45,197 nucleotides of DNA. Origin: Chara braunii (taxonomy: Eukaryota; Streptophyta; Charophyceae; Charales; Characeae). Where the stretch lies: the NCBI GenBank assembly GCA_003427395.1, contig BFEA01000001.1:7851917-7897113 (forward strand), written 5' to 3'. Position 1 is the stretch's first letter. The number at the start of each line of letters is the position of its first letter. This document shows positions 9,161-18,900 of the stretch, piece after piece. Made by a program: the position numbers and the translations under genes. The notes below the pieces were generated by a model. It made no database searches. It saw only the letters and a program-made list of their open reading frames with translations, and was not told the origin of the DNA.

Positions 9161-11276
9161 GACCGGGGCCATTACCCGGCTTTGCCTCAGGATGAACTTC
9201 TCATGTACTTAGGATAGGCAGTCCTCCCTCCCAACCACAATCCAACTGCCTCTTCAGCTCCCAAGGAGCCGCCAGTTTGAAAGCATTCCAACAAGCAGTC
9301 ACTTTCCCCTTTCACTCCCCCCAAATCCACTGAAGGTTCACCAAGGAGAGAGGGTGTGGGGGGAAGGAGCCCACTTTCGGGAAAAAAAAGAAGTCTTTCC
9401 CTATCCAGGGGCCAGTTTCTGCAGGATCAGGCCTTACTCTTTCTTGTTTGTCACCTCCCCCAGGAGCCAGTTTGTTGCAGCACTCATCCTTGCCGTTTTC
9501 TCTGCCTGGTCCCCGTTCTCCCTCCTTTTCCCTGTGCTGCCTCCTACCTGCCTGCTCCCTCCTCCCCAGATCGACGTGGTGATTGCTAATACCTGCTGCT
9601 TTGCCTCCTCCATGTCAACAGCAGGTGGCTTACCGTCACCCTCCACTGCCGTTGTCTGCATAACTTTCCTGTTTGTGGGATAGTTTCTCCCATTTTCTCA
9701 ATTTTGACCAAGTGCCAAAGTGTGTGCGACAAATGATATCCGATCCTGGGAAGGACATTCCGTCACATCGTTCACACAACATCAAGCCGGAGTTGTGTGA
9801 TGGTGGCAATGCTTCTTCTTCAGACATGCAGCAGGGAAGTAGCATGATGTCCAGGTTCCAGTTCTTACTCACAACTTCTCGAGGGTGTACATGACAATGT
9901 CTACCTAGAAAGCATCCATCGTGTACCGACTGCGGACCTCAGTGGCTGACGTACAGTGGGGCCGGAAGAAAAGAGTCGAGCGGCAGGGAGATTAGGAAGT
10001 CAGCAGGAAGAAAAGGATGCAAATTTCCATCCTTTGCTGTTATCTGCCTAGAGGTTACTGTTTTCCCGCCCAATTAGCTCGTATCTCCCCCATCACAGGG
10101 TTTTAGTACTTAATACCCTCATTTGCTCCTCGCAAGGCTGAGGGCTGAAGGATGGCCTCCTTGGGGTATTTCTTTTGTAGATTTCGACTGGGAGTTGATG
10201 TTGACCGCCTGATTGTGACCATCAGATTTCCCAACAAAGACATAGGCATAGCCCAGTTGGGGCATCCTCCCATTCCAATGGGGCCTGCAATAGGAGAAGG
10301 CATGCCCCACTGCAATGGCTATCTGTGGAGGGCCATTTTAGGTTCCCTGGTTTTGGTTTGCAGAACATTTAGGACAGTGGAAGGGAGAATAGGTGGGGTT
10401 GGCACTTGGTAGCATATGGGAACCTGCAGACCTCCAAGTCTCACATGGTTGAAGACGCGTGCTTACTCCCTTGACTGTCGAGTGCCGTGCACCCTTGATT
10501 CTCAGGCAGAACACTATGCACATTGGTGAAGTACCTTTCCCTCCAGCCTGGAACTCAGGGCTCATAATATGACCTCCTGATAATCTCCGTGGTCTACCTT
10601 AAGCCTGAGGATGTCCAACTGCATGCTGCGCCAAAAATCTCAGGAACGCCCCTCGGTCACAGATTATGGTGGACTGAATGAAAACCACCTCTCACGTAAG
10701 GGTAAGCCCTTGACACCATGTACAGCATCGGAAACCTCGCTCGTATTGAGCTTCCGGTGTTCGTTCTGCTCCATGTTTCAAGTTCTGCACCAATGGCAAA
10801 CCCTTGGCCTGGTCATCTGGATCTGTGTGCAAGAAACCCCATTCTTGAAGGGTAATGTGCTCTGGAGACGAGCCATAGGCCTATGGAGGCCAGTGGCTTG
10901 GAGTTTGTTGTGTTGTTAATCTGAAAACCTCACGCCCAAGTTCGGCCAGCACATGCTAGGCGAGTTTCACATGAAACTGGTCAGTAAAACTGTCAAATTC
11001 CTGAACAGTTGGCACAGACAGAGGAGACGAGCCTGCCCATTAAACCAGCAGTACCCTCTTTTCCCAAACTAACATGCGGCTGGCTGCAGGCTCGGTCCAA
11101 CAGGTCTTTTTTCAGCAGTACCCTCTTTTCCGTAGATATCAGGAAAAAATATCTGCAGTACTCAAAAATTTTGTTTGTACGGGCACTGCGGCCGCTTCAG
11201 GGCTTCTTACTGTAGGTATCTGCGGCCTCTGTGTACCCAGGAGCTTCCCCCTCCCCTCCCCTTCCCAGCAAGACAG
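9161..11276. other. non-coding, nothing recognised
   Basis: Unique-looking sequence with no domain-bearing frame. A pyrimidine-rich stretch ending in CCCCAG at about 9569 resembles a splice acceptor but has no supporting exon. TGGGGCAT/ATGCCCCA arms lie at about 10258-10309. Confidence 0.55.
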
Positions 11277-11455
11277 GAAACTGGTGATTTAAACCACCAG
11301 TACATGCTACACATCGGCCGCCGGCCTCGTTCGGAGGCCGAAACATGACGACAGTGGCTGATATTTTATCGACGGCGCGCCGGCTCCGACTTTTTCGGAG
11401 TAGGTGACGAACAATTCTCCACAAGGCTGGGGCCATGAACTAGCGGTTTAAGACT
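11277..11455 (-). repeat. dispersed repeat A, copy 2 (inverted)
   Basis: Reverse-complement counterpart of 8655-8862. GGCCTC-GTTCG-GAGGCC immediately followed by GAAACATGAC forms a clean hairpin on the + strand. Confidence 0.75.
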
Positions 11456-11605
11456 CGGAACTCATCAACACCTCTCTCAACCAGGTGCATTAGAGGGCAA
11501 AGTGTGCGTGAGCAGACGGGTGAGACATAAGCAAGGGACTGTAACAGCCCCAAGCGACGTGGTCTCCACGTTGACAACAGAAGTTTGCTAGCGAGGGTCG
11601 GTCAT

Positions 11606-12010
11606 GTGTGGTTGCTGATGTTGCATCAGGTGGCTGTGACATGCTATCAGGATGTTGGTTAGGATGTTGGTTATGTTCTTTATATTCTGTGTAGAGGGTG
11701 GGTTTCTCCCCAATTTTGCCAGAGGACCTTGCCACATTACCGATGAGAAGGAAAAAGAGCAAGTGCTGCTTCCCACAGAAGGTGGCCAAATACATCCAGT
11801 ACTATTTAGAGTAACACGAGTATCTGGCCAACTTCTGTGGAAAGATGCATTCACATTCATTTTGTTTCGTGAGTAGTGCGGCAAGGCCCGGAAACCCTGG
11901 CTGGTGGTGTGCTTGCTGATGGTTGCGTCAGGTGCCTATATCATGCCATCTTGAGCCCATTTCCGTTGATTATATTTTCTGCAACAGGGTGAACTTCCCC
12001 ACACTTATCC
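11606..12010 (+). repeat. possible diverged 300-bp duplication
   Basis: GTTGCTGATG-TTGC-TCAGGTG with a later ATATTCTG-GAGGGTG-CTTCCCC segment appears from about 11611 and again from about 11911. Similarity is patchy, and I cannot align the remainder with certainty. Confidence 0.35.
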
Positions 12011-12519
12011 CTTCAATGCCCACCGACCATTGCTACCTCTTCGCCCGAATAGAGCGCCTGGTCATTATCCCTGCATCTGGACTGAAAGTTGCCCCAAATA
12101 CGGCTGTAATGACCAGGTGAAGAGCCTAGTGCTTGGTGGGGAAGGGAAGGTTGTTAGCAGCAGGATCACTAGGAGATTGGCAGTGGTGCTTCACAGGACA
12201 AGCCAGAATAGATGTCAAGGAAGGTGCAAAAGCTGCAGGAGCAAGTAACTTGAGAACTATGGGTGCAAGAAAAAGCATAAAATATGGCACTGCTCACATG
12301 TGATAAGCCCGTAAATTAGCTGCAGTCAAGACAATCCACCAAATTGGCAGTAACTTGAGAACCTGTAGTAAAAGTGATTTTCCATTTGCTTGGGAAATCT
12401 TACCATCCACCAAATTGGCAGCAGCTGTAAGTACCTAAGGTAATTGCATGATCAATCACAATCACATGTACCTGTTTGTTGCCGTTATGCCTTTCCAGAG
12501 TCCACTTGTCGAGGTTATA

Positions 12520-12625
12520 CATTGTTCCAACTTTCATATGGGACGCTGGGCCCAGTTCCCAGCACGTGCTGCTCCCCACGAATAGACTGGAGCAATTGTT
12601 AAAAAAGAAAAAAGGAAAAGTTTTT
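12520..12625 (+). mobile_element. LINE 3'-end fragment
   Basis: Contains GGGACGCTGGGCCCAGTT, then GTGCTGCTCCCCACGAATAGA, and an A-rich tail (AAAAAAGAAAAAAGG). It matches the sequence order at 31330-31385 in the large LINE, on the same strand. Confidence 0.6.
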
Positions 12626-13130
12626 ATACATTGTTCCTGTTGCGCTAGCTCCATTAATAAACGTATATGATATTTTTGGCTGCTCATTCAAATGTTTTGG
12701 TGGACAGCGTTACCTAGACACCGTCCTATCTCCAGGTAGTGTGGTTCGCCAGGTGGTGTGGCCTACTCGTGATTATATTTTGCCCTGTCTGCTCAGCATC
12801 ACAAACAATAGATCATTGAGTGCATGCAAGGGTGTGTGTCTGGCTTTTGCGGTGCATCCACACTAGGTAACTGGTTGTTACCTAGGTTGATTTTCTGGGC
12901 ACCCAGGAACGAATGTCGTGCCCACGGTCACGCAGGAACCCCCGGGCAGGGTCCCAAGCAGCCCCAGCGCAAAATTAAAGAACTTTTAGAAAAACCTAAA
13001 AATTATGGGGGGAAAAAATGTTGTGAAAAATTTAAATGCAAACAACTTTTGGCTGAGGGTTACCTTTGAGGTCACATTGCAAAGCCACTTGAGGCATTCA
13101 TGCATTCGTAAACATAGATACACCTTCAAT
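12626..13130. other. non-coding flank of element 1
   Basis: No coding signal. The four bases immediately before the first LTR (13127-13130, CAAT) are repeated after the last LTR at 21449-21452. Confidence 0.6.
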
Positions 13131-14131
13131 TGCGAGGATCCGGGTCCTTGGCAGGCATAAGGGGCCCCTGTTGCATCTGTGCCCGCCCTAAGTGAAGGCG
13201 GGCCTAACAAATCACGAGAAGCCCTCGGCTGTCAATTTCGTATTTGGGGTCCAGGAAGTTTCGTCGTGCCAGTTGGTTGAAGGAAACACAGGCTGAGCAG
13301 CGAAGAAATTCCCAGGCCTTCTAGGCTTTTCCGAAAGCGCATGCCCTGGGCGAGATTCACAGCCTCATACACAGAGTTGGGAGGCCCAACCGAATGAGGC
13401 CCAGTAGCTGCACCAGAGGCGCAGCATCCTGGGGCCTACCGGAAGCTTCTGGGCCCAGGCCCAGGCCAGCCAGGCTGCAAAGGCAGGCAGACACTTTCCA
13501 TATAGGAAAGAGCTCGCTGCCTGGTGCCTCATTCGGGCACTTGCATGCTAGCCGCAGTGCTGCTGGAGCGGACGCTCGCGGGCTGTGGCTAGCGCTGAGA
13601 GGCAAGGTGGGGGCACGTGCGGTCATATGCAGGGAAGGGCGCTGCTGAGGGCAGCGCCATAGCCCATCCTCCATAGCTAGGTGGGCTTGGTCTACAGTGA
13701 GGCGCAGGGGGTGGTCTTCGGGTGTACAGAGGGAAGACGTGGGTGTATGACAAGGGAGAGAGAGAGAAGGATGATGATGATGATGTGAGGGCACATACCT
13801 GGTAATGGCGATGGTCTGCTAGGGGCGACATCTTCAAGTACTTCGTTGGCTGCTGACGTCAACAGTTGCATTGTCAATTAGTCGGGTAGTAGTAGCTGTG
13901 TAGGGAGTAGGCTGGGCACCGAGCGCCAAGTAGGGAGAAGGGCCTGGATACATATGTTGGTGGTGGCGAGAGCAAGCTCTCACTGGGTTGACATTGGTTT
14001 TCAGTGTTACGATTCTCCATTGGTGTCATATTGGTGCAATGCTGCTTCCTGAACACTGTGACACGATCTGGCTTTTGATGTGATTGTGCAATCTGTGTAT
14101 TGTCATCTCGCTACTGCTCATTTTCCTTGCA
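13131..14131 (+). repeat. 5' LTR of element 1
   Basis: TG...CA bounded, 1001 bp. It aligns along its length with 20443-21448 with scattered substitutions and small indels, including one fewer GAT unit in the (GAT)n run at about 13770-13785. Confidence 0.95.
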
Positions 14132-14134
14132 ATT

Positions 14135-14146
14135 TGGTGTCGGAGC
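14135..14146 (+). other. primer-binding site of element 1
   Basis: TGGTGTCGGAGC, three bases after the LTR. It differs at two positions from TGGTATCAGAGC, the complement of the plant initiator-Met tRNA 3' end. A decayed iMet-type PBS is the likely reading, but another tRNA is possible. Confidence 0.7.
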
Positions 14147-14525
14147 TGGTTCGAACTGCGCTTCATTGATTCTTCGCAGTAACCGTTTGGTGCTTCGCAT
14201 GAAGCATGGGCCAGTGATAAGGCTTGGGCGTTGAATGTAGGGCGGCCCAGGATCGTGTGGGCGCGCCAAGAAGCTATGTGGTGACATTAGGGGTGTATGC
14301 TGGATGATTAGAGCTCGCTGATGTGGCATTTAAGCCGAGGTGGAACTGCATTATGCTGTTGGTTGTGCCAAGGCAAAGACCGGTCATCATAAGTACACAT
14401 CAGGTTGCCGGTGAGAAATCTGTGGTTGGATGCAGCATTACGAGGTACATTGCTCTCTTCCTTATCTACCCTCTCCATTACTTCTTACCGTGAGGAAGTG
14501 AGTTCTGTCTTGAGAGTCCTCTCGA
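14147..14525 (+). other. untranslated leader of element 1
   Basis: No recognisable gag domain or long frame. Ends at the probable start of the foreign LTR. Confidence 0.5.
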
Positions 14526-14903
14526 TGTGAGGTGTCGCGAGCGCTCAACCTTGAGAGTCGACATTCTTCCTGGGCAGCAAGCTGGTGGGAGATGGGTGAT
14601 GCCTCTGAAGGGCCCTCTAGTGGGCCTCTGGTTGGCCTGTTCTCACAGGCCTGTGTTCTATTCGGGGCAGTCCAGTCCAGGCCGGTACCTCTGTCGGTAC
14701 CAGCCAGTCCAATCCAGTCCCGTCAGTCCGCTGGGGTATACCCCAACCGTTGTTTGTATTCTCTCTCATTCTAAACTTGCACGATTTTGGAGTACGTGCG
14801 TTGGAGTCTTGCGTGGGAGCTGCGCTGTGTCATCTCGCTCCTCCCTCATCCTCCATCTCTATCTGTATCCCAGGCGGAGCACCTTCCCGGTGGGTCCGCC
14901 ACA
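14526..14903 (+). repeat. foreign LTR (LTR2) inserted in the element 1 leader
   Basis: The right end is firm: GGGTCCGCCACA, one spacer base, then a PBS. The left end is tentative: TGTGAGG at 14526 suits the TG...CA rule. The segment 14640-14903 matches the minus strand of 22908-23235: repeated AGTCC units, GGTACC-CTGTC, CAGTCCGCTG, TTTGGAGTACGTGCG and the terminal hairpin. This is therefore a separate LTR family present twice in the window. Confidence 0.75.
14873..14900 (+). other. terminal hairpin of LTR2, copy B
   Basis: GGCGGA (14873-14878) pairs with TCCGCC (14895-14900), just inside the LTR 3' end. Copy A at 22911-22938 keeps the stem with an A-T pair where this copy has G-C. Confidence 0.6.
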
Positions 14904-14904
14904 C

Positions 14905-14916
14905 TGGTATCGGAGC
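14905..14916 (+). other. primer-binding site after LTR2
   Basis: TGGTATCGGAGC has a single mismatch to the plant initiator-Met PBS TGGTATCAGAGC and lies one base after the LTR end. It shows that LTR2 was a 5' LTR with at least some internal sequence, not a solo LTR. Confidence 0.85.
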
Positions 14917-15183
14917 GGGAACGGTCCCCGCCCCCACCCACCACACCGCACATACGGGAAACAACAAATCCCAACAGGCTGTTTTCGCGGAAAACAGAGG
15001 GAAAAAAGGCGCAGCAGCACGAGAGCGACACGTGGCGAAAAGGGAACTAGCGTCACGACGCGTGCGCGCAAGCGTCAAGGCCGCCGCCGCATCAAGCACA
15101 TGCACACGCCACGTGCCCACGCTGCCCCACCGCCCCGCCCCGCTCCCGGATTTATATTATCAAAATTCGGGATCTCGCTGCCA

Positions 15184-15235
15184 CTGGGGTTTGAACCCAG
15201 GCACCTGCTGGGCTATGCGCGTGCGTAGCCACTCT
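15184..15235 (-). repeat. tRNA-like segment (SINE-type B box)
   Basis: On the minus strand CTGGG-TTCAAAC-CCCAG (15200 to 15184) is a perfect T-arm with the pol III B-box core GGTTCAAAC. TGGCTACGCACG lies about 32 bases upstream and could be a decayed A box, but that spacing is shorter than in an intact tRNA. It is read as a tRNA-derived SINE remnant; no complete cloverleaf can be drawn. Confidence 0.45.
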
Positions 15236-15559
15236 CAGAACACACCCACCACAATGCATGGGTGGCCTTGTAATGCGGCAGACTCGTGTTGAAGCGGTGT
15301 CGTGCTGGCTATTTACACCCCCCCCCCTGGCGAGCAGCGAGCAGTGGCCAGCAGAGGAGCAACGGGGCTGCTATTTGCCCCCTCCCCCCTGTGTGGCTGC
15401 TGCCGCCTGTGCACGTGGCCACCTGCAGTGCCACGTGGCAGCTTGCCGTGGACCTGAAGACCCCCTGTTTCAGGGGCTGCTTTATAGTGGTGACGGTCTG
15501 CTCACACAGCAAACCCTAGATCTGCAGATCTGCAAAACTGCTGCTAGGGGCTGATCAAG

Positions 15560-16117
15560 ATCTCAGCCCCCTCTCTCCTCCAGCTGGCTTGCTGCAGCGA
15601 AGGCCAAGACCCTCCTGGTCTTGGTATACCTTGTGCCCTTGGAAACACCAAGGGCCAGGTATCACTTCTCCCCTCTCCCTACTAACCCACTTTCTCTCCT
15701 TTTCTCTCTCTCCTCTTACTCATACCCCTCTCCCCACCCCACCTTTTCTCCTACCACCCACCATTTTTATTCCATTCTATTCATTTCTTTTCTTTTTTTT
15801 CTCCTCTTCTCTCTTCGCTTCTTGATCCCTCTCCACCTTTCCCCATCCCTCTCTCTTTCATTCTCTCACCCTCCTCTCCCCCAACTACCACCACATCATC
15901 CCCTTACCTCCCACTTCCATCTTTTTCTCTCTCCCACCCATTTCTCTCTTCTTTCCTTCACCTTTTCATCCCCCTTCCCCCCAACTTCGAAATTTTCTGT
16001 TTTTTTCATTTTTCTTCTTTTTATTTTCTCTTGATTTATATTTCCTCTCTTTTCCAAAAAAAAAATAAAAAATTGAAATATCTTATTCCCCACCTTCTTT
16101 TCTGATTTTTTGATTTA
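15560..16117 (+). other. pyrimidine-rich stretch
   Basis: Long C/T-dominated sequence with T-rich then A-rich patches, ending CCCCACTTCAG at about 16135, which resembles a splice acceptor. No coding signal. It occupies the place where gag would be expected. Confidence 0.6.
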
Positions 16118-16796
16118 TTGCCTTCCCCACTTCAGGCGTTGGCCAAGGCTAGTGACCTGAACATCGCCTCGCAGACACATTCAGACCCACCGACGCTCTG
16201 TTCGAGAGATGTGTCTGAGTCTTTAGAAGAGTTGCAGTCTGAGTGGTCAGAAACGGACCCTAGAGACTCTTGGGCGATGATTAGTAGAGGTCCTAAGGGC
16301 GAACATTTCGTGGTAGAAGTCAATGTAGGTGGCCGCAAAGTAGGAGCCTTCGTAGACATAGGCTCTACACGGAATTTCATCATTCGTGCTTATGTGAACA
16401 GATTGCGCTTAGGGGACCAAGTGCAGCGGCTTAACAGAACTGTAGCCTCTACGCTAGCCGACAAACATCAGATGGTAGTTAAAGACTATTCCTTCTCTTA
16501 TGGAAGAGGGGAAGTGAGACACAATCTCATTCCTCGTTTGCTGCGAACTGCCCTTTGATATGTTACTAGGCATGTACTACCTCGAGGTTGCTCAACCTCA
16601 ATTCGATTGGGATAGAAAGGTGTTGATCCACGAGCTGCCCAACGGTAGAACCGTTAGATTGCAAAAGTTCAAAGCTAGCAGTCCAGTGAAAACCTACGGG
16701 TGCATGTGGGCATCTTCTTTCTATAACTACTATAAGCAAAATCGCGAGGAGGGCGTGTATCTAGTCTTTGTCTTTGAAAAAAGGGGAGACCGTTAA
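16118..16796 (+). pseudogene. element 1 protease and protease-RT linker, frameshifted
   Basis: Retropepsin-like aspartic protease that would process Gag-Pol. In the first frame (16118-16558) the active-site region reads AFVDIGSTRNFI. D80 and G82 are present, but the middle residue of the D-S/T-G triad is Ile81, which should impair catalysis. After a frame change at about 16555, the second frame (16560-16796) carries LLGMYYLEVAQPQFDWDRKV, the usual C-terminal end of this protease type, and a linker. A further frame change near 16776 leads to the RT. The start is not defined: the frame opens from a TTG inside a pyrimidine tract, so the true N-terminal part is lost. Confidence 0.85.
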
Positions 16797-17727
16797 AATA
16801 CCCCCTGAGATAGAATCAGTCGTCGCACAATTTTTCAACCTTTTTTAGGAGCCCACAGGCGTGGTGGAAAGGGAGGTTGTCCATGCAATAGAGGTCCCAG
16901 GTAGTAAGGTGCCTAGAGGACAAATCTATAAGATGTCTCCCCCGGAGTTGGATGAGTTTCACCGCCAACTCAAAAAGCTCACAGAAGAGGGATGGATTCG
17001 GCCTAGTACCTCCCCTTACAGTGCGCCAGTCTTATTTGTCCCTAAGAAGGGAGGTACACTGAGACTGTGCATTGACTATAGGGGCCTCAATGTCATCACT
17101 GTTAAGAATGCGGTGCCCCTACCCCGCATCGACGACCTATTGGACAGAGTGCAAAAATGTCGATACTTTACTAAGATAGATATAAAATCCAGGTACCATC
17201 AAAATGCTATTAGATTTAAGGACCAACACAAAACCGCTTTTCAGATCAGGTATGGTCTGTACGAGTTTGTGGTGATGCCCTTTGGCCTATGCAATGCTCC
17301 TGGGACATTCCAGCGCGTGATGAATGGGATCTTTCATGAGGACTTAGACAAGTTTATCGTCGTGTACCTCGACGATATTCTTACCTTTAGTAGGACTGTA
17401 GAGGAGCACGCTGAGCACTTAAAAATAGTGTCAGGTCTCCTACGACAACACCAGTACAAGGTTAACTTGGAGAAATGCGAGTTCAGTCGCAGCAAGATCT
17501 TGTACTTGGGTCATGAAATCTCCGCGGAAGGGTTGAGGCCGGACGATGCCAAAGTGGCCAGCATATGTGACTGGCCCAGACCTCAGACTGTGACCGAGGT
17601 TCGATCGTTTTTGGGGATGACGGGCTACTATCGTCCGTTTGTTAAAAACTATAGTACTATAGATTCCCCATCAACAGATCTAGCTCGACTCGACACCCCT
17701 TCGGAGTGGACTGAAGAGTGTGAAGCG
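16777..17727 (+). pseudogene. element 1 reverse transcriptase
   Basis: RNA-dependent DNA polymerase domain that would copy element RNA from the tRNA primer. From the ATG at 16861 the frame shows LRLCIDYRGLN, motif A FTKIDIKS (catalytic D107), MPFGLCNAPGTFQ and the YLDD box (residues 169-172), then GHEISAEGL and the connection start up to WTEECEA. Just upstream an in-frame TAG (16846-16848) replaces a probable CAG, so the domain was originally continuous with the linker. The catalytic Asp residues are intact. Coding ends at 17727, where a 684-bp insert interrupts a Glu-Ala-Ala-Phe junction. Confidence 0.9.
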
Positions 17728-18411
17728 CAGCAGTTGACGAAAACGACAGACTGACTTCGAGATAAACACTCGTCGAACAACTCATACATCAGAACAAAGA
17801 CAATGAATGGAGACGAGAAATGTGGAAGAGTGGAAGAGCAAGTAGAGCATAAAAAATGACGAGAGAGAAAAGGACAGTAAGCGCAAGTGCATGTAACCTG
17901 GACGCGACGTAATATTAAAAATATATCAATGACGTACAGCGGTGTGACCCGACATGTTTCGGTTGGCCCGCCAACCAGCCATCCTCAGGGGTCTTAGTCG
18001 CCGCAGAGTGCGATGAGAAATACAATGCACTACGTATTAATAGTGAGAGAAACAACTTCCTCACCAGCCACCGCTGCACAGAGAGATCACGCCCTAAGCT
18101 GAAGAACCAGAGAAAGCACAAACCACTACAGAAAAGAAACTAGTCCTAGAAATGTACGAAGTTCAGAAAAAAAAGTCCATGAATCAGACCTGCTACTCGT
18201 GAACCGACGTCAGATTTACCTAAGTCGGTAGACGTCCAACAGCAACGCCAGACTTCGTCAGAACCCGCGTATTGATGAAAAAATATATACCAAAAAACCA
18301 ACGATGGTTCGAGCCCGAACACCTTTACGTCCGGTTCCAACGAACAACCAAGACGAACCTTCGATTGTTTATAAGCGGGTCCCCCTACATAAAACTACAA
18401 ACTTTGAATAC
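17728..18411 (-). mobile_element. 684-bp insertion with hammerhead-like motif
   Basis: The reading frame before (…GAAGCG, 17722-17727) and after (GCGGCCTTC, from 18412) rejoins exactly, so everything between is inserted, probably with a 3-bp GCG duplication. It has no coding capacity. The minus strand carries a hammerhead-like motif (17946-17993), and TATATATTTTTT lies upstream of it (about 18279-18292). On the + strand GGTTCGAGCCCGAAC (18305-18319) is a small dyad resembling a pol III B box. A Penelope-like or other small hammerhead-bearing retroelement is plausible, but no enzyme domain is present to prove it. Confidence 0.75.
17946..17993 (-). ncRNA. hammerhead-ribozyme-like motif (type I, minimal)
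   Basis: Minus strand, in order: GACCC (stem I 5' strand, 17993-17989), CTGAGGA (core CUGANGA, 17988-17982), a stem II hairpin GGTTGGC/GCCAACC (17976-17961), GAAA (17960-17957), a 2-bp stem III (AC/GT around AT), cleavage triplet GTC (17953-17951), and GGGTC (17950-17946), which pairs perfectly with the first strand. All core positions are present. The oddity is five extra bases (TGGCT) between the core and stem II, which may make it inactive. Very short stem III is known for hammerheads of Penelope-like elements. Confidence 0.5.
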
Positions 18412-18900
18412 GCGGCCTTCAAGAAATTGAAGTACGCGCTGACCTACTACGGAGTCCTCAGACTTTCGGATTCTGAACAAGCCTTTATTGTGACCACAGA
18501 CGCCAACCAATATGGCATAGGTGCGGTCCTTGCGCAAAAGGAGGGGAAAAAGTTGAGACCGATCGAGTATATGAGTAAGAAGATGCCGTCGTAAAAGCTA
18601 TTCAAATCCACGTATGAGTGCGAGCTCTATGCCCTATATAGACCACTGGTTCACTGCAGACATTATCTCCTAGGCAGATTCTTCTATGTGAGATCTGACC
18701 ATGAGACCTTGCGTTGGATCAAGACGCAGCCTCTGCTCTCTGACGCACTTAAGCGGTGGATCCAAGTGATAGACATGTATGACTATCAACTTGATCCAAT
18801 CAAGGGAGAATACAATAAAGTGGTTGATGCACTATCTCGTCGGGCAGATTATCTGGGCGCGCTAGTCACCGAATTTGACATATTTAACGATCTAACTCGA
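18412..18900 (+). pseudogene. element 1 RNase H
   Basis: RNase H domain that would degrade the RNA strand of the RNA-DNA hybrid. The frame resumes with AFKKLK after the insert. It contains TTDANQYGIG (first catalytic Asp), an in-frame TAA (18592-18594) where CAA is probable, then STYECELYAL (catalytic Glu), VRSDHETLRW (second Asp) and VVDALSRR (last Asp). All four acidic positions survive. One stop and the upstream insert abolish expression. Confidence 0.88.

Noticed and set aside
13357-13794. 145-codon antisense frame in the 5' LTR, conserved as a 144-codon frame in the 3' LTR (20677-21111), with a poly-His run
   Set aside because: The two LTRs are copies of one sequence, so a shared frame is expected. 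Differences fall at all codon positions with many residue changes, and the His run is just the (GAT)n microsatellite.
14527-15228. 233-codon frame across the LTR2 end and PBS
   Set aside because: It runs through an LTR boundary and a tRNA primer site, so it cannot be a conserved gene.
15184-15235. Complete tRNA gene
   Set aside because: Only the T-arm is perfect; A/B-box spacing is too short and no acceptor stem pairs.
15621-16034. 137-codon Ser/Phe/Pro-rich frame
   Set aside because: It follows the pyrimidine-rich stretch; composition alone keeps it open.
18305-18319. pol III B box of a SINE
   Set aside because: GGTTCGAGCCC fits the motif, but no A box lies at the right distance upstream; the palindrome GTTCG/CGAAC explains it.
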